Source of the DNA: Dechloromonas hortensis
Lineage (GTDB): Bacteria > Pseudomonadota > Gammaproteobacteria > Burkholderiales > Rhodocyclaceae
NCBI RefSeq assembly: GCF_009469765.1
Contig: NZ_SSSQ01000008.1
Span: forward strand, 122,561-186,560
Length of the DNA: 64,000 bases
Direction: 5' to 3'
The notes beneath the pieces were generated by a model that was given only the letters and a program-made list of their open reading frames with translations, did no database searches and was not told where the DNA came from. The position numbers were made by a program, and so were the translations under genes. Positions within the stretch are counted from its first letter, which is position 1. The number at the start of each line of letters is the position of its first letter. Positions 28,188 to 35,888 of the stretch are shown here, in pieces.

Positions 28188-30170
28188 TCAAAACTCGTAG
28201 GGGTCGACTTCGATATGCCAGCGCAACTTGGACGGCGCCTTGATGCCGGCGATCGCCTCCCGCCAGTACGGTAGAAAGGCCTGCAAGGCCGGCCGCGAAT
28301 ACGATTCGGCAAGCAGTTGACCGCGCTCCAGATTGGCCAGGCGAGCCATTTTCATCGGGATCGGATCGTAGATCAGGATGTTTTCATGCTCAGCGATCAC
28401 CGGCAAGGCCGCAGCGGCCTGCAGGAAGGCGATCGAATCGGCCATCTCCGGTGCCTCGGCGCGCAGCATGGCTTGGAAGGCATAGGGCGGAAAGCCGGCC
28501 TGCTCGCGCTCCTTCAGCAGGGTCGCGGCGAAACCGGGGTAATCGTGAGCGACCAAGGCCGCATAGAGCGGGTGATCCGGGTACTCGGTCTGGATCAGTA
28601 CCTCACCCTTCAGCTCGGCCCGCCCGGCTCGCCCGGCGACCTGCATCAACTGGGCAAACAAGCGCTCCGGTGCCCGCCAATCGGCAGCGAACAAGGCCGA
28701 GTCGGCACCGAGCACGCCAACCAGCGTCAGTTTCGGGAAATCGTGGCCCTTGGCCAGCATCTGCGTACCGACCAGGATATCGGCCTCACCGCCGTGAATG
28801 CGCTCGAGCATCACTTCCCACTGCTTGCGGCTCTTCACCGAGTCGCGGTCGACGCGCAGGATACGCGCTTCCGGAAACTGTTCCTTCAGCCAGTCCTCGA
28901 GACGCTGCGTGCCCCGCCCGAAAGGATGAATGTCCTGATTGCCGCAGGTCGGACAGGCTTTTGGCACGCGGTGTTCGCAGCCGCAGTGGTGGCAGCGCAA
29001 GCGACGGTCGGCCAGGTGCAGCACCATGTTCGCCGCGCAACGCGTACAGCGCGAGATCCAGCCGCAGGCCGGACAAGCCAGCACCGGCGCATAGCCGCGC
29101 CGGTTGAGGAAGACCAGGCTTTGTTCGCCGCGCGCCAGGCGTTCCTTGATGCCGGCCACCAGCGCCGCGCTGACCCCCTCCTGCAAGGTCATTTTTCGCG
29201 TATCGAGCACGTGCACCGCCGGCAAGGAAGCTTCCGGGTTGGCCCGCTCGTGCAAGGTCAGCAGCCCGTAGCGCTTGCTCTGCGCGTTGGCCCAGGATTC
29301 CAGCGACGGCGTCGCCGAACCGAGCAGGATCGGAATGCCGAGCTGGTGGGCGCGAAAAACCGCGACATCGCGCGCCGAATAGCGCATGCCATCCTGCTGC
29401 TTGAAGGACGGGTCGTGTTCCTCGTCGATGACGATCAGGCCCAGGCGCGGCAACGGCGTGAAGATCGCCAGCCGGGTGCCGAGCACGATGCTCGCCTCAC
29501 CGGCAAAAGCGGCCCGCCAGTTGCGCTCGCGTGCCGCCTCGGCCAATTCGCTGTGCAGTGAAACGACGCCAGTGTCCGGGAAACGCGCCCGCACCCGGCC
29601 TTCGAGTTGTGGCGTCAGGTTGATTTCCGGGACCAGTAGCAGAACCTGCCGGCCAGCGGCCAGCGTGCGCTCGATCAGGCGCAGGTAAACCTCGGTCTTG
29701 CCGCTGCCGGTCACGCCATGCAGCAAATGGGCAGAAAAGCCGGCGGTTGGGTCGATGGCATTGACCGCCAGCGCCTGCTCGCCAGTCAGGTCGGGGGCAG
29801 CGACGGCCGGCATCGGCTTGGCCACCCGGGCATTGCGCCGGGTCGGCGGGTCCAGGCGTTTCAGGCCGACCGGCAAGGCCTGCAACAGCACTTCGCCAAA
29901 CGGCGCCTGGTAATAGGCACTGGCGAATTCACACAGGCGGAAGAAATCGGCCGGCAACGGCGGCAGGTCGCGCAGGATCTCGCCGGCCGGCTTCAGTTGG
30001 GCGAGCGGCCAGTCGCTGCCGTCCTGAACATCGACGATGACCCCCAGCCGTTCGCCCCGCCCGAACGGGACGCGGACGCGCAAGCCGATCTCGGCGGTCG
30101 ACGCCGCCTCGGCGACATAATCGAACAGGCGATGCAGCGGCAAATCGAGGGCAACGCGCAAGACGGGCAT
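28188..30170 (-). CDS. priA: primosomal replication restart helicase PriA
   Basis: The 660-residue protein has the PriA N-terminal DNA-binding domain (LRVALDLPLHRLFDYVAE). A superfamily 2 helicase domain follows, with Walker A HGVTGSGKTEVYLR and the DEEHD box LIVIDEEHDPSFKQQD. The helicase core is interrupted by a zinc-binding region with two paired-Cys motifs (CPACGWISRCTRC and CHHCGCEHRVPKACPTCG). It reloads the replicative helicase at stalled forks. It is somewhat shorter than the E. coli protein (732) because of the N-terminal domain. It is next to a cluster of DnaA boxes. Confidence 0.95.
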   Translation of the reverse strand: MPVLRVALDLPLHRLFDYVAEAASTAEIGLRVRVPFGRGERLGVIVDVQDGSDWPLAQLKPAGEILRDLPPLPADFFRLCEFASAYYQAPFGEVLLQALPVGLKRLDPPTRRNARVAKPMPAVAAPDLTGEQALAVNAIDPTAGFSAHLLHGVTGSGKTEVYLRLIERTLAAGRQVLLLVPEINLTPQLEGRVRARFPDTGVVSLHSELAEAARERNWRAAFAGEASIVLGTRLAIFTPLPRLGLIVIDEEHDPSFKQQDGMRYSARDVAVFRAHQLGIPILLGSATPSLESWANAQSKRYGLLTLHERANPEASLPAVHVLDTRKMTLQEGVSAALVAGIKERLARGEQSLVFLNRRGYAPVLACPACGWISRCTRCAANMVLHLADRRLRCHHCGCEHRVPKACPTCGNQDIHPFGRGTQRLEDWLKEQFPEARILRVDRDSVKSRKQWEVMLERIHGGEADILVGTQMLAKGHDFPKLTLVGVLGADSALFAADWRAPERLFAQLMQVAGRAGRAELKGEVLIQTEYPDHPLYAALVAHDYPGFAATLLKEREQAGFPPYAFQAMLRAEAPEMADSIAFLQAAAALPVIAEHENILIYDPIPMKMARLANLERGQLLAESYSRPALQAFLPYWREAIAGIKAPSKLRWHIEVDPYEF

Positions 30171-30470
30171 GGCTGGACCGAGGAGTGCCTTCAGTAGTCG
30201 AAAACGGGGGGCTGGCCCCCGGCCGGCCCGGGTCTCCCGGGCTTGTCCACAAAAGCTGTGGATAACTTTGTGGATTGCTTTCGATTGTTGCCGCTAAGTA
30301 ACCGTCCCGTAAGGAGTTTGTTACTTTGCCGAAATATTGTGCAACTGCGAATATTGTTTATATTCAATACTTTAAACAAACGCGTTGCTGTCAAGGGGTT
30401 TTCTGGACTTTTTCTTGGTGAAAGGCAAAGCGCTGTGTATAAGTCAGGCTTTGCCGCTCACTTATCGATA
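30171..30470. other. intergenic region between hemE and priA with DnaA boxes
   Basis: This 300-base gap becomes AT-rich towards hemE and has no gene. Near the priA side are TTGTCCACA (30243-30251), TGTGGATAA (30257-30265; the reverse complement of a perfect DnaA box TTATCCACA) and TGTGGATTG (30269-30277). TCCACA-AAAGC-TGTGGA also forms an inverted repeat. The AT-rich part includes TATTCAATAC and TTGTTTAT. These could bind DnaA and affect priA expression; a replication origin is not claimed. Confidence 0.6.
30424..30455 (-). terminator. candidate terminator after hemE
   Basis: GGCAAAGC (30424-30431) and GCTTTGCC (30448-30455) form a perfect 8-base stem with a 16-base loop, 15 bases after the hemE stop. 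Only a short T-run follows, so it is a weak candidate. Confidence 0.5.
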
Positions 30471-31538
30471 TTACTTACGTAATAGACGGCTGTGCGAATG
30501 GACAGCTTCGACCAGGGCGGTGACGCTTTCTGGCGGCGTGAATTGGGAAATACCGTGGCCGAGATTGAAAACGTGGCCGGTATTGCCCGGGCCGTAGCTG
30601 TCGAGCACCTTCTTGGCTTCGGCGGCGACGACTTCCGGGCCGGCGAACAGCACGTTCGGATCGAGGTTGCCCTGCAGGGCAACCTGGTCGCCGACGCGGC
30701 GGCGCGCTTCGCCGATGTCGATGGTCCAGTCGAGGCCGACCGCATCGCAGCCGATGGCGGCGATCTTTTCCAGCCACAGGCCACCGTTCTTGGTGAAGAC
30801 GATGCTCGGAATGCGCTGGCCGTCCTTTTCCTTCTTCAGGCCGGCGACGATGCGCTGCATGTATTGCAGCGAGAATTCCTGATAGGCCGCATTCGACAGC
30901 GAACCGCCCCAGGTGTCGAAGATCATCACGGCCTGCGCGCCACTGTCGATCTGGGCGTTCAGGTAGGAGATCACCGAGTCGGCGGTCACCGACAGGATCT
31001 TGTGCAGCAGGTCCGGGCGGTTGTACATCATGCCCTTGATATGGCGGAAATCGCTCGAGCCCTGGCCTTCGACCATGTAGCAGGCGAGCGTGTACGGGCT
31101 GCCGGAGAAACCGATCAGCGGCACCGAGTTGTCCAGGGCGCGGCGGATTTCGGCAACGGCGTCCATCACGTAGCCAAGGTGCTCGTAGGGATCCGGCGCG
31201 GTCAGGTTGTTGATTGCCCACTCTTCACGCAGCGGCCGCTCAAAACGCGGCCCCTCGCCTTCGGCGAAATAGAGGCCGAGGCCCATCGCATCCGGCACGG
31301 TCAGGATGTCGGAGAACAGGATGGCGGCGTCGAGGTCGTAACGGGCCAGCGGTTGCAGCGTCACTTCGCAGGCCATGGTCGGCGACTTGCACAGGTTCAG
31401 GAAGTTGCCGGCGCGTTTGCGGGTTTCGCAGTACTCGGGCAGGTAACGGCCGGCCTGGCGCATCAGCCAGAGCGGGGTGTAGTCGGTCGGCTCTTTGAGA
31501 AGGGCGCGCAGGAAAGTGTCGTTCTTGGGTCGGCTCAC
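30471..31538 (-). CDS. hemE: uroporphyrinogen decarboxylase
   Basis: The 355-residue enzyme converts uroporphyrinogen III to coproporphyrinogen III in heme synthesis. The signature [19 protein letters not shown] is intact. The catalytic Asp region is [34 protein letters not shown] and [15 protein letters not shown] are also conserved. The start is GTG at 31538, with GGAG at the right distance upstream. A terminator and a possible promoter lie just before it. Confidence 0.97.
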   Translation of the reverse strand: MSRPKNDTFLRALLKEPTDYTPLWLMRQAGRYLPEYCETRKRAGNFLNLCKSPTMACEVTLQPLARYDLDAAILFSDILTVPDAMGLGLYFAEGEGPRFERPLREEWAINNLTAPDPYEHLGYVMDAVAEIRRALDNSVPLIGFSGSPYTLACYMVEGQGSSDFRHIKGMMYNRPDLLHKILSVTADSVISYLNAQIDSGAQAVMIFDTWGGSLSNAAYQEFSLQYMQRIVAGLKKEKDGQRIPSIVFTKNGGLWLEKIAAIGCDAVGLDWTIDIGEARRRVGDQVALQGNLDPNVLFAGPEVVAAEAKKVLDSYGPGNTGHVFNLGHGISQFTPPESVTALVEAVHSHSRLLRK

Positions 31539-31552
31539 GTCGGACTCCGCCA

Positions 31553-31586
31553 GAAAATTCGGAAAGGCGAGATTATCCGCCTTTCC
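31553..31586 (-). terminator. intrinsic terminator after trkH
   Basis: GGAAAGGCG (31561-31569) and CGCCTTTCC (31578-31586) form a perfect 9-base stem with an 8-base loop; GAATTTTC follows on the minus strand. The loop contains GATAAT (31572-31577). With GTGACC 17 bases upstream this could be the hemE promoter, so the terminator and the promoter would share bases. Confidence 0.7.
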
Positions 31587-31633
31587 CCGGCTGCGGTCAC
31601 TTGCGCTGAATCAGGAAAAGGCGGGAGAAGCTG

Positions 31634-33088
31634 CTATTTGCGCCAGAAAGCCGGCGTCAGCACGACCAGCAAGGTGAATATTTCCAGGCGGCCGAGCAGC
31701 ATGGCGAAGATGCAGATCCAGGTCTGGAAGTCTTCCAGCACTTCGTAGGTGGTCGATGGCCCGACCACGCCGAGGCCCGGCCCGGTGTTGTTGACGCTGG
31801 CGACGATGGCGGTGAAGGCCGAAACGATGTCGAGGCCGGTGAACGCCATCAACAGCGTCAGAGAGGCAATGCTGACCATGTACATGAAGGCGAAAGCGAG
31901 CACCGCGAAGAGAATCGGCTGCGGCGCCATCTGGCTGCCGATGCGGACGTTGTAGACGGCGCTCGGGTGCATGGCGCGCAGCAGTTCGCGGTAGACCTGC
32001 TTGTAGAGCAGCAGGGCCCGCATCATCTTGATGCCGCCGCCGGTCGACCCGGCGCTGGTCACGAAACTGGACAGAAACAGCATCCACAGCGGGGCGAAGA
32101 TCGGCCATTGGGCAAAATCAACGCTGGCAAAGCCGGTCGTCGTCGCGATCGAGACCAGGTTGAAAGCGGTATGGCGAACTGCCGTATCGAGATCGGGGTA
32201 GGCGCCGTCCTTCCAGATATAGATCGCCACCGCCATGATGCTGAGCAGCGTGATGCCGAGAAACCAGCCGGCTTCCGGGTCGCGCAGATAAGGGCGCAGC
32301 GAGCGCCCATTGACGGCGAGGAACAGTGTGCCGAAATTCATGCCGGCGATCAGCATGAACATGACGGCCACCCCTTCGATGGCCGGCGAATTGAAAAAGC
32401 CGAAACTGGCATCGTGGGTCGAGAAACCGCCCAGGCCCATCGTCGAAAAGCCATGGCAGACTGCGTCGAACCAACTCATGCCGGCCCAACGGTAACCGAC
32501 GATGCAGGCGATCGATACCCCAAGATAGACCAGCCACAAGCCCTTCGCCGTCTCGGCGATGCGCGGCGTCAGCTTGGCATCCTTCATCGGCCCCGGCGTT
32601 TCGGCCTTGAACATCTGGCGGCCACCGATGCCGAGCAGCGGCAGGATGGCAATGGCCAGCACGATCAAACCCATGCCGCCAACCCAGACCAGCTGGTGGC
32701 GCCACAGGTTGACCGACATCGGCAGCGTATCGAGGTTGGCGAGCACCGTCGAACCGGTCGTCGTCAGCCCGGACACCGCCTCGAAATAGGCATCGGTATG
32801 ACTGATGCCCAGTTGCAGCATCAGCGGGATGGCGGCAAAGGCCGGCAGCACCGTCCACACCAGCACGACCATCAGGAAGCCGTCGCGGATGTTCAGCTCA
32901 CGCTTGCAATTGCGGTAGCGGTACCAGAGAAAGGCGCCACACAGCATGGTCAGCAGAAAAGCCTCGTCGTAGGCGGTTTGTGCGCCGTCGTTGGTGAGGT
33001 AGGAAACGATCAGCGGCGCCAGCATGGTCAGGCCGAAGAGCATGACGATCATGCCCAGCGCGCGATATACGGGAGCGAAGCGCGTCAT
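31634..33088 (-). CDS. trkH: Trk potassium uptake membrane subunit TrkH
   Basis: The 484-residue inner-membrane protein has multiple hydrophobic segments and the K+-filter-type P-loops of TrkH/KtrB (SGLTTTGSTVL, GFSTMGLGGFSTHDASFG, TTGFASVDFAQWP, and SSFVTSAGSTGGGIKMMR). It imports K+ in a complex with TrkA, whose gene lies just upstream (10-base gap). It ends the transcription unit rsmB-DUF4390-ntrY-ntrX-trkA-trkH, or a part of it. Confidence 0.95.
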   Translation of the reverse strand: MTRFAPVYRALGMIVMLFGLTMLAPLIVSYLTNDGAQTAYDEAFLLTMLCGAFLWYRYRNCKRELNIRDGFLMVVLVWTVLPAFAAIPLMLQLGISHTDAYFEAVSGLTTTGSTVLANLDTLPMSVNLWRHQLVWVGGMGLIVLAIAILPLLGIGGRQMFKAETPGPMKDAKLTPRIAETAKGLWLVYLGVSIACIVGYRWAGMSWFDAVCHGFSTMGLGGFSTHDASFGFFNSPAIEGVAVMFMLIAGMNFGTLFLAVNGRSLRPYLRDPEAGWFLGITLLSIMAVAIYIWKDGAYPDLDTAVRHTAFNLVSIATTTGFASVDFAQWPIFAPLWMLFLSSFVTSAGSTGGGIKMMRALLLYKQVYRELLRAMHPSAVYNVRIGSQMAPQPILFAVLAFAFMYMVSIASLTLLMAFTGLDIVSAFTAIVASVNNTGPGLGVVGPSTTYEVLEDFQTWICIFAMLLGRLEIFTLLVVLTPAFWRK

Positions 33089-33098
33089 GGTCGACCTT

Positions 33099-34532
33099 TC
33101 AAAGGAAGTGGAAACCGACCTGGAACAGCTTCTCGACCTTCTTGACCAACTTCTTGCGGGTGCAGAAGACGATGACGTGGTCTTCCGCCTCGATCAGCGT
33201 GTCGTGGTGCGCGATCACCACTTCGCCGTGCCGGGTGATCGCCGTCCAGTCGTCGGTCTGGCCGACGATGACGGCCTGTTCGAAATTGCGGACGACGGCA
33301 GCCACCGTCACGCCGCTCGGCCAGTCGATCTGGTCGATCCGCTTGCCGACCACCTTCGAGGTCTGGGCATCGCCGTGGGCGACGATTTCCAGCGCCTCGG
33401 CCGCCCCGCGACGCAGCGAATGCACTTCGGCGACGTCGCCCTGGCGGACATGGGCGAGCAAAGTACCGATCGAGACCTGGGCTGGCGAAATACCGATGTC
33501 GATCGGCCCGCCTTCGATCATCTCGGCATAGGCCCGGCGGTTGATCAATGCCACCACCCGCTTGCAGCCAAGGCGCTTGGCCAGGCTACCGGACATGATG
33601 TTGTCTTCGTCGTCATTGGTCAGCGCGAGGAAGAGATCCATCTCGGCAATGTTCTCCTGCTCCAGCAGCTCCTCATCGGTAGCGTCGCCGAGCAGGACCA
33701 GCGCATTGTCGAGTTCGTTGGCCAGTACTTCGGCGCGCTCCTTGCGGCCTTCGATAACCTTGACCTCGTAGCGCCTTTCCAGTGTCCTGGCCAGCCGGAT
33801 GCCGATATTGCCGCCGCCGGCGATCATGATCCGCTCGACCGGCCGCATCATCCGCCGCAACTGGCGCAGCACCGGCCGGATATGTTCGGCCGCGGCCAGC
33901 AGGAAGACCTCGTCACCGGCCTCGACGACGGTATCGCCCTCGGGAAAGACCGGCTGGTCGCGGCGGAAAATGGCGGCGATCCGGGCATCCATTTCCGGCG
34001 GCAGATGCTCGCGCATCTGCTTGATCGGCTGGCCGACCAGCAAACCGCCTTCATAGGCGCGCACCGCCACCAGGCTCACCCGGCCCCGGGCGAAATTGAG
34101 CACCTGCAAGGCTTCCGGGAATTCGATCAGACGGCAGATGTAATCGGTGATCACCTGCTCCGGGCAGAGCGCAAAATCGACCGCGAAATTTTCCTCCGAC
34201 AACAGGCTGGCATCTTCGAGAAAGTCGCGCGAACGCAGGCGCGCGATCCGGGTCGGCACATTAAAGACGCTTTGCGCCAGCTTGCAGGCCACCAGATTGG
34301 TCTGGTCACTCTGCGTCACTGCAATGATCATGTCGGCATCCTCGGCCCCGGCCTCGCGCAGGATGCTCGGTGTTGCCGCGTTGCCGACCACGGCACGCAA
34401 ATCCAGCTTGTCCTGCAGGACCATCAGGCGCACCCCGTCGCTATCGACGACGGTGATATCGTTTTCTTCGGAAACCAGACCTTCCGCGACGCTTGCGCCG
34501 ACCTGGCCGGCGCCGAGAATGATGACTTTCAT
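33099..34532 (-). CDS. trkA: Trk potassium uptake NAD-binding regulatory protein TrkA
   Basis: The 477-residue cytosolic protein has two RCK units. Each has a Rossmann nucleotide-binding motif (MKVIILGAGQVGASVAEGLV and MIAGGGNIGIRLARTLE) followed by a TrkA-C domain. It gates TrkH in response to nucleotides. GGGGGTTGC precedes the ATG. It lies 90 bases after ntrX and may be co-transcribed. Confidence 0.96.
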   Translation of the reverse strand: MKVIILGAGQVGASVAEGLVSEENDITVVDSDGVRLMVLQDKLDLRAVVGNAATPSILREAGAEDADMIIAVTQSDQTNLVACKLAQSVFNVPTRIARLRSRDFLEDASLLSEENFAVDFALCPEQVITDYICRLIEFPEALQVLNFARGRVSLVAVRAYEGGLLVGQPIKQMREHLPPEMDARIAAIFRRDQPVFPEGDTVVEAGDEVFLLAAAEHIRPVLRQLRRMMRPVERIMIAGGGNIGIRLARTLERRYEVKVIEGRKERAEVLANELDNALVLLGDATDEELLEQENIAEMDLFLALTNDDEDNIMSGSLAKRLGCKRVVALINRRAYAEMIEGGPIDIGISPAQVSIGTLLAHVRQGDVAEVHSLRRGAAEALEIVAHGDAQTSKVVGKRIDQIDWPSGVTVAAVVRNFEQAVIVGQTDDWTAITRHGEVVIAHHDTLIEAEDHVIVFCTRKKLVKKVEKLFQVGFHFL

Positions 34533-34622
34533 GCAACCCCCGTTGTTGACCGCCCGACTCTCCGGCCCCGGCCGCTCGGCCAGCGGAACACTCCCCCAAG
34601 CGCTCCGCCGGCCGAGGGCCCT

Positions 34623-35888
34623 TTATTCTTCGCTGCGCTTGCCGAGTTTTACATCAAGTTGCTTCAGCTTGCGGTACAGGTGCGTCCGCTCCAGGCCGGA
34701 ACGCTCGGCCAGTTTTGTCATATTGCCACCCTCCAGCCGTAGGTGGTGCTCGAAGTACAGTTTTTCGAAGGCATCGCGCGCTTCGCGCAAGGGCTGTTCG
34801 AGCAGCGGCAACAGCGAGGCCAGTTCGCGGCTGCCACCCTCGTCACGCGGCATGACGCGAGTCACGTCGTCGGCCGAAATCTCTTCGTCGAGCGCGGTCA
34901 GCGCCAGGTTGCGCACGAGCCCGTAGAGATCGGTCCAACTGGCTTCCGGCAGGTTTTTCCAGGGCAATGTCCGCAGCGCGTTGAGCGCCCCGGTCGAAAA
35001 GCGTCGCGGCTGGACTTCGCCGCGTTCGACGAAATTGGTCAGCAGCAGGCTGGCGATCTCCGGCAGCTCATCGGCATGGCCGGCCAGCGAAGGCATGGCA
35101 ATCCAGATTTCGCCGAGGCGCGTCACCAGCTTGTTGTCCCAGCCGGCTTCGAGCAACGATGGCAGCGGCCGGGCAATGGCGGCGACCAGTTGCAAATTGA
35201 GCTTGTCCAGGCGGTCGACCGCATAGGCCAGGTTCATTTGCTGCATTTTGCCGAGCGCCGACAGGTCCGGCACAAAGAGCAGACCGCCGCTGACTTTTTC
35301 CAGCATTTCCTGAGTCAGCGCACTGCTCACGCTGGATAGATCGAGCCACGGTGCGCGCGGCGGTTGCAGCGTGCGGGCGCAGATCTCCGCCATGCCGCCG
35401 GTCGCCCCCTTGAGCAGCAGCAAGGGCGACTTGGCAGCCGCCTGTTCCAGACGGCGCTTGAATTCCTTGACGAACGCGGAGCGGCCGAAGGCTTCCAGGG
35501 TCAACGGCAAACGCTGCGGCGGCGCATCGTGCTTGAGCGCCTTCTGCACCGTCGACAGCAACTTCTGCAGCGCAATCGGCTTTTCCAGGAAGTCGAAGGC
35601 GCCGAAGCGGGTCGCCTCGACCGCCGTATCGATCGTGCCATGCCCCGACATCATCACCACCGGCATGTTCAGATGACCGCCGGCATGCCATTCCTTGAGC
35701 AGGGAAATGCCGTCGGTGTCGGGCATCCAGATGTCGAGCAGGACCAGATCGGGACGCAGTTCAAGGCGTACCTGACGGGCTGCCGTGGCGTTTTCGGCCA
35801 GGCGGACGTCGTAGCCCTCGTCGATCAGGATTTCCGAAAGCAGTTCGCGAATGCCGACTTCGTCGTCAACGACCAGAATGATTGCCAT
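34623..35888 (-). CDS. ntrX: NtrX-type response regulator with a degenerate AAA+ domain
   Basis: The 421-residue protein starts with a complete receiver domain (VVDDE at 7-10, phospho-acceptor Asp52 in LLDIWMPDTDG, Lys103). A Fis-type helix-turn-helix ends it (MTKLAERSGLERTHLYRKLK). The middle is the size of a sigma-54 activator domain, but the ATP-binding loop is LLLLKGATGGMAEICARTL instead of a G-x-x-x-x-GK-E/D motif. The Walker B segment reads GGLLFVPDLSAL and lacks the D-E pair. No GAFTGA is present. It therefore cannot activate sigma-54 in the usual way and probably acts as a DNA-binding repressor or activator of another polymerase form. It overlaps ntrY by 23 bases. Confidence 0.88.
   Translation of the reverse strand: MAIILVVDDEVGIRELLSEILIDEGYDVRLAENATAARQVRLELRPDLVLLDIWMPDTDGISLLKEWHAGGHLNMPVVMMSGHGTIDTAVEATRFGAFDFLEKPIALQKLLSTVQKALKHDAPPQRLPLTLEAFGRSAFVKEFKRRLEQAAAKSPLLLLKGATGGMAEICARTLQPPRAPWLDLSSVSSALTQEMLEKVSGGLLFVPDLSALGKMQQMNLAYAVDRLDKLNLQLVAAIARPLPSLLEAGWDNKLVTRLGEIWIAMPSLAGHADELPEIASLLLTNFVERGEVQPRRFSTGALNALRTLPWKNLPEASWTDLYGLVRNLALTALDEEISADDVTRVMPRDEGGSRELASLLPLLEQPLREARDAFEKLYFEHHLRLEGGNMTKLAERSGLERTHLYRKLKQLDVKLGKRSEE

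Noticed and set aside
30171..30470. Candidate chromosomal origin because of DnaA boxes and AT-rich DNA.
   Set aside because: No dnaA, dnaN, rpmH or gidA is near, and only three boxes are present; a regulatory or titration site is more likely.
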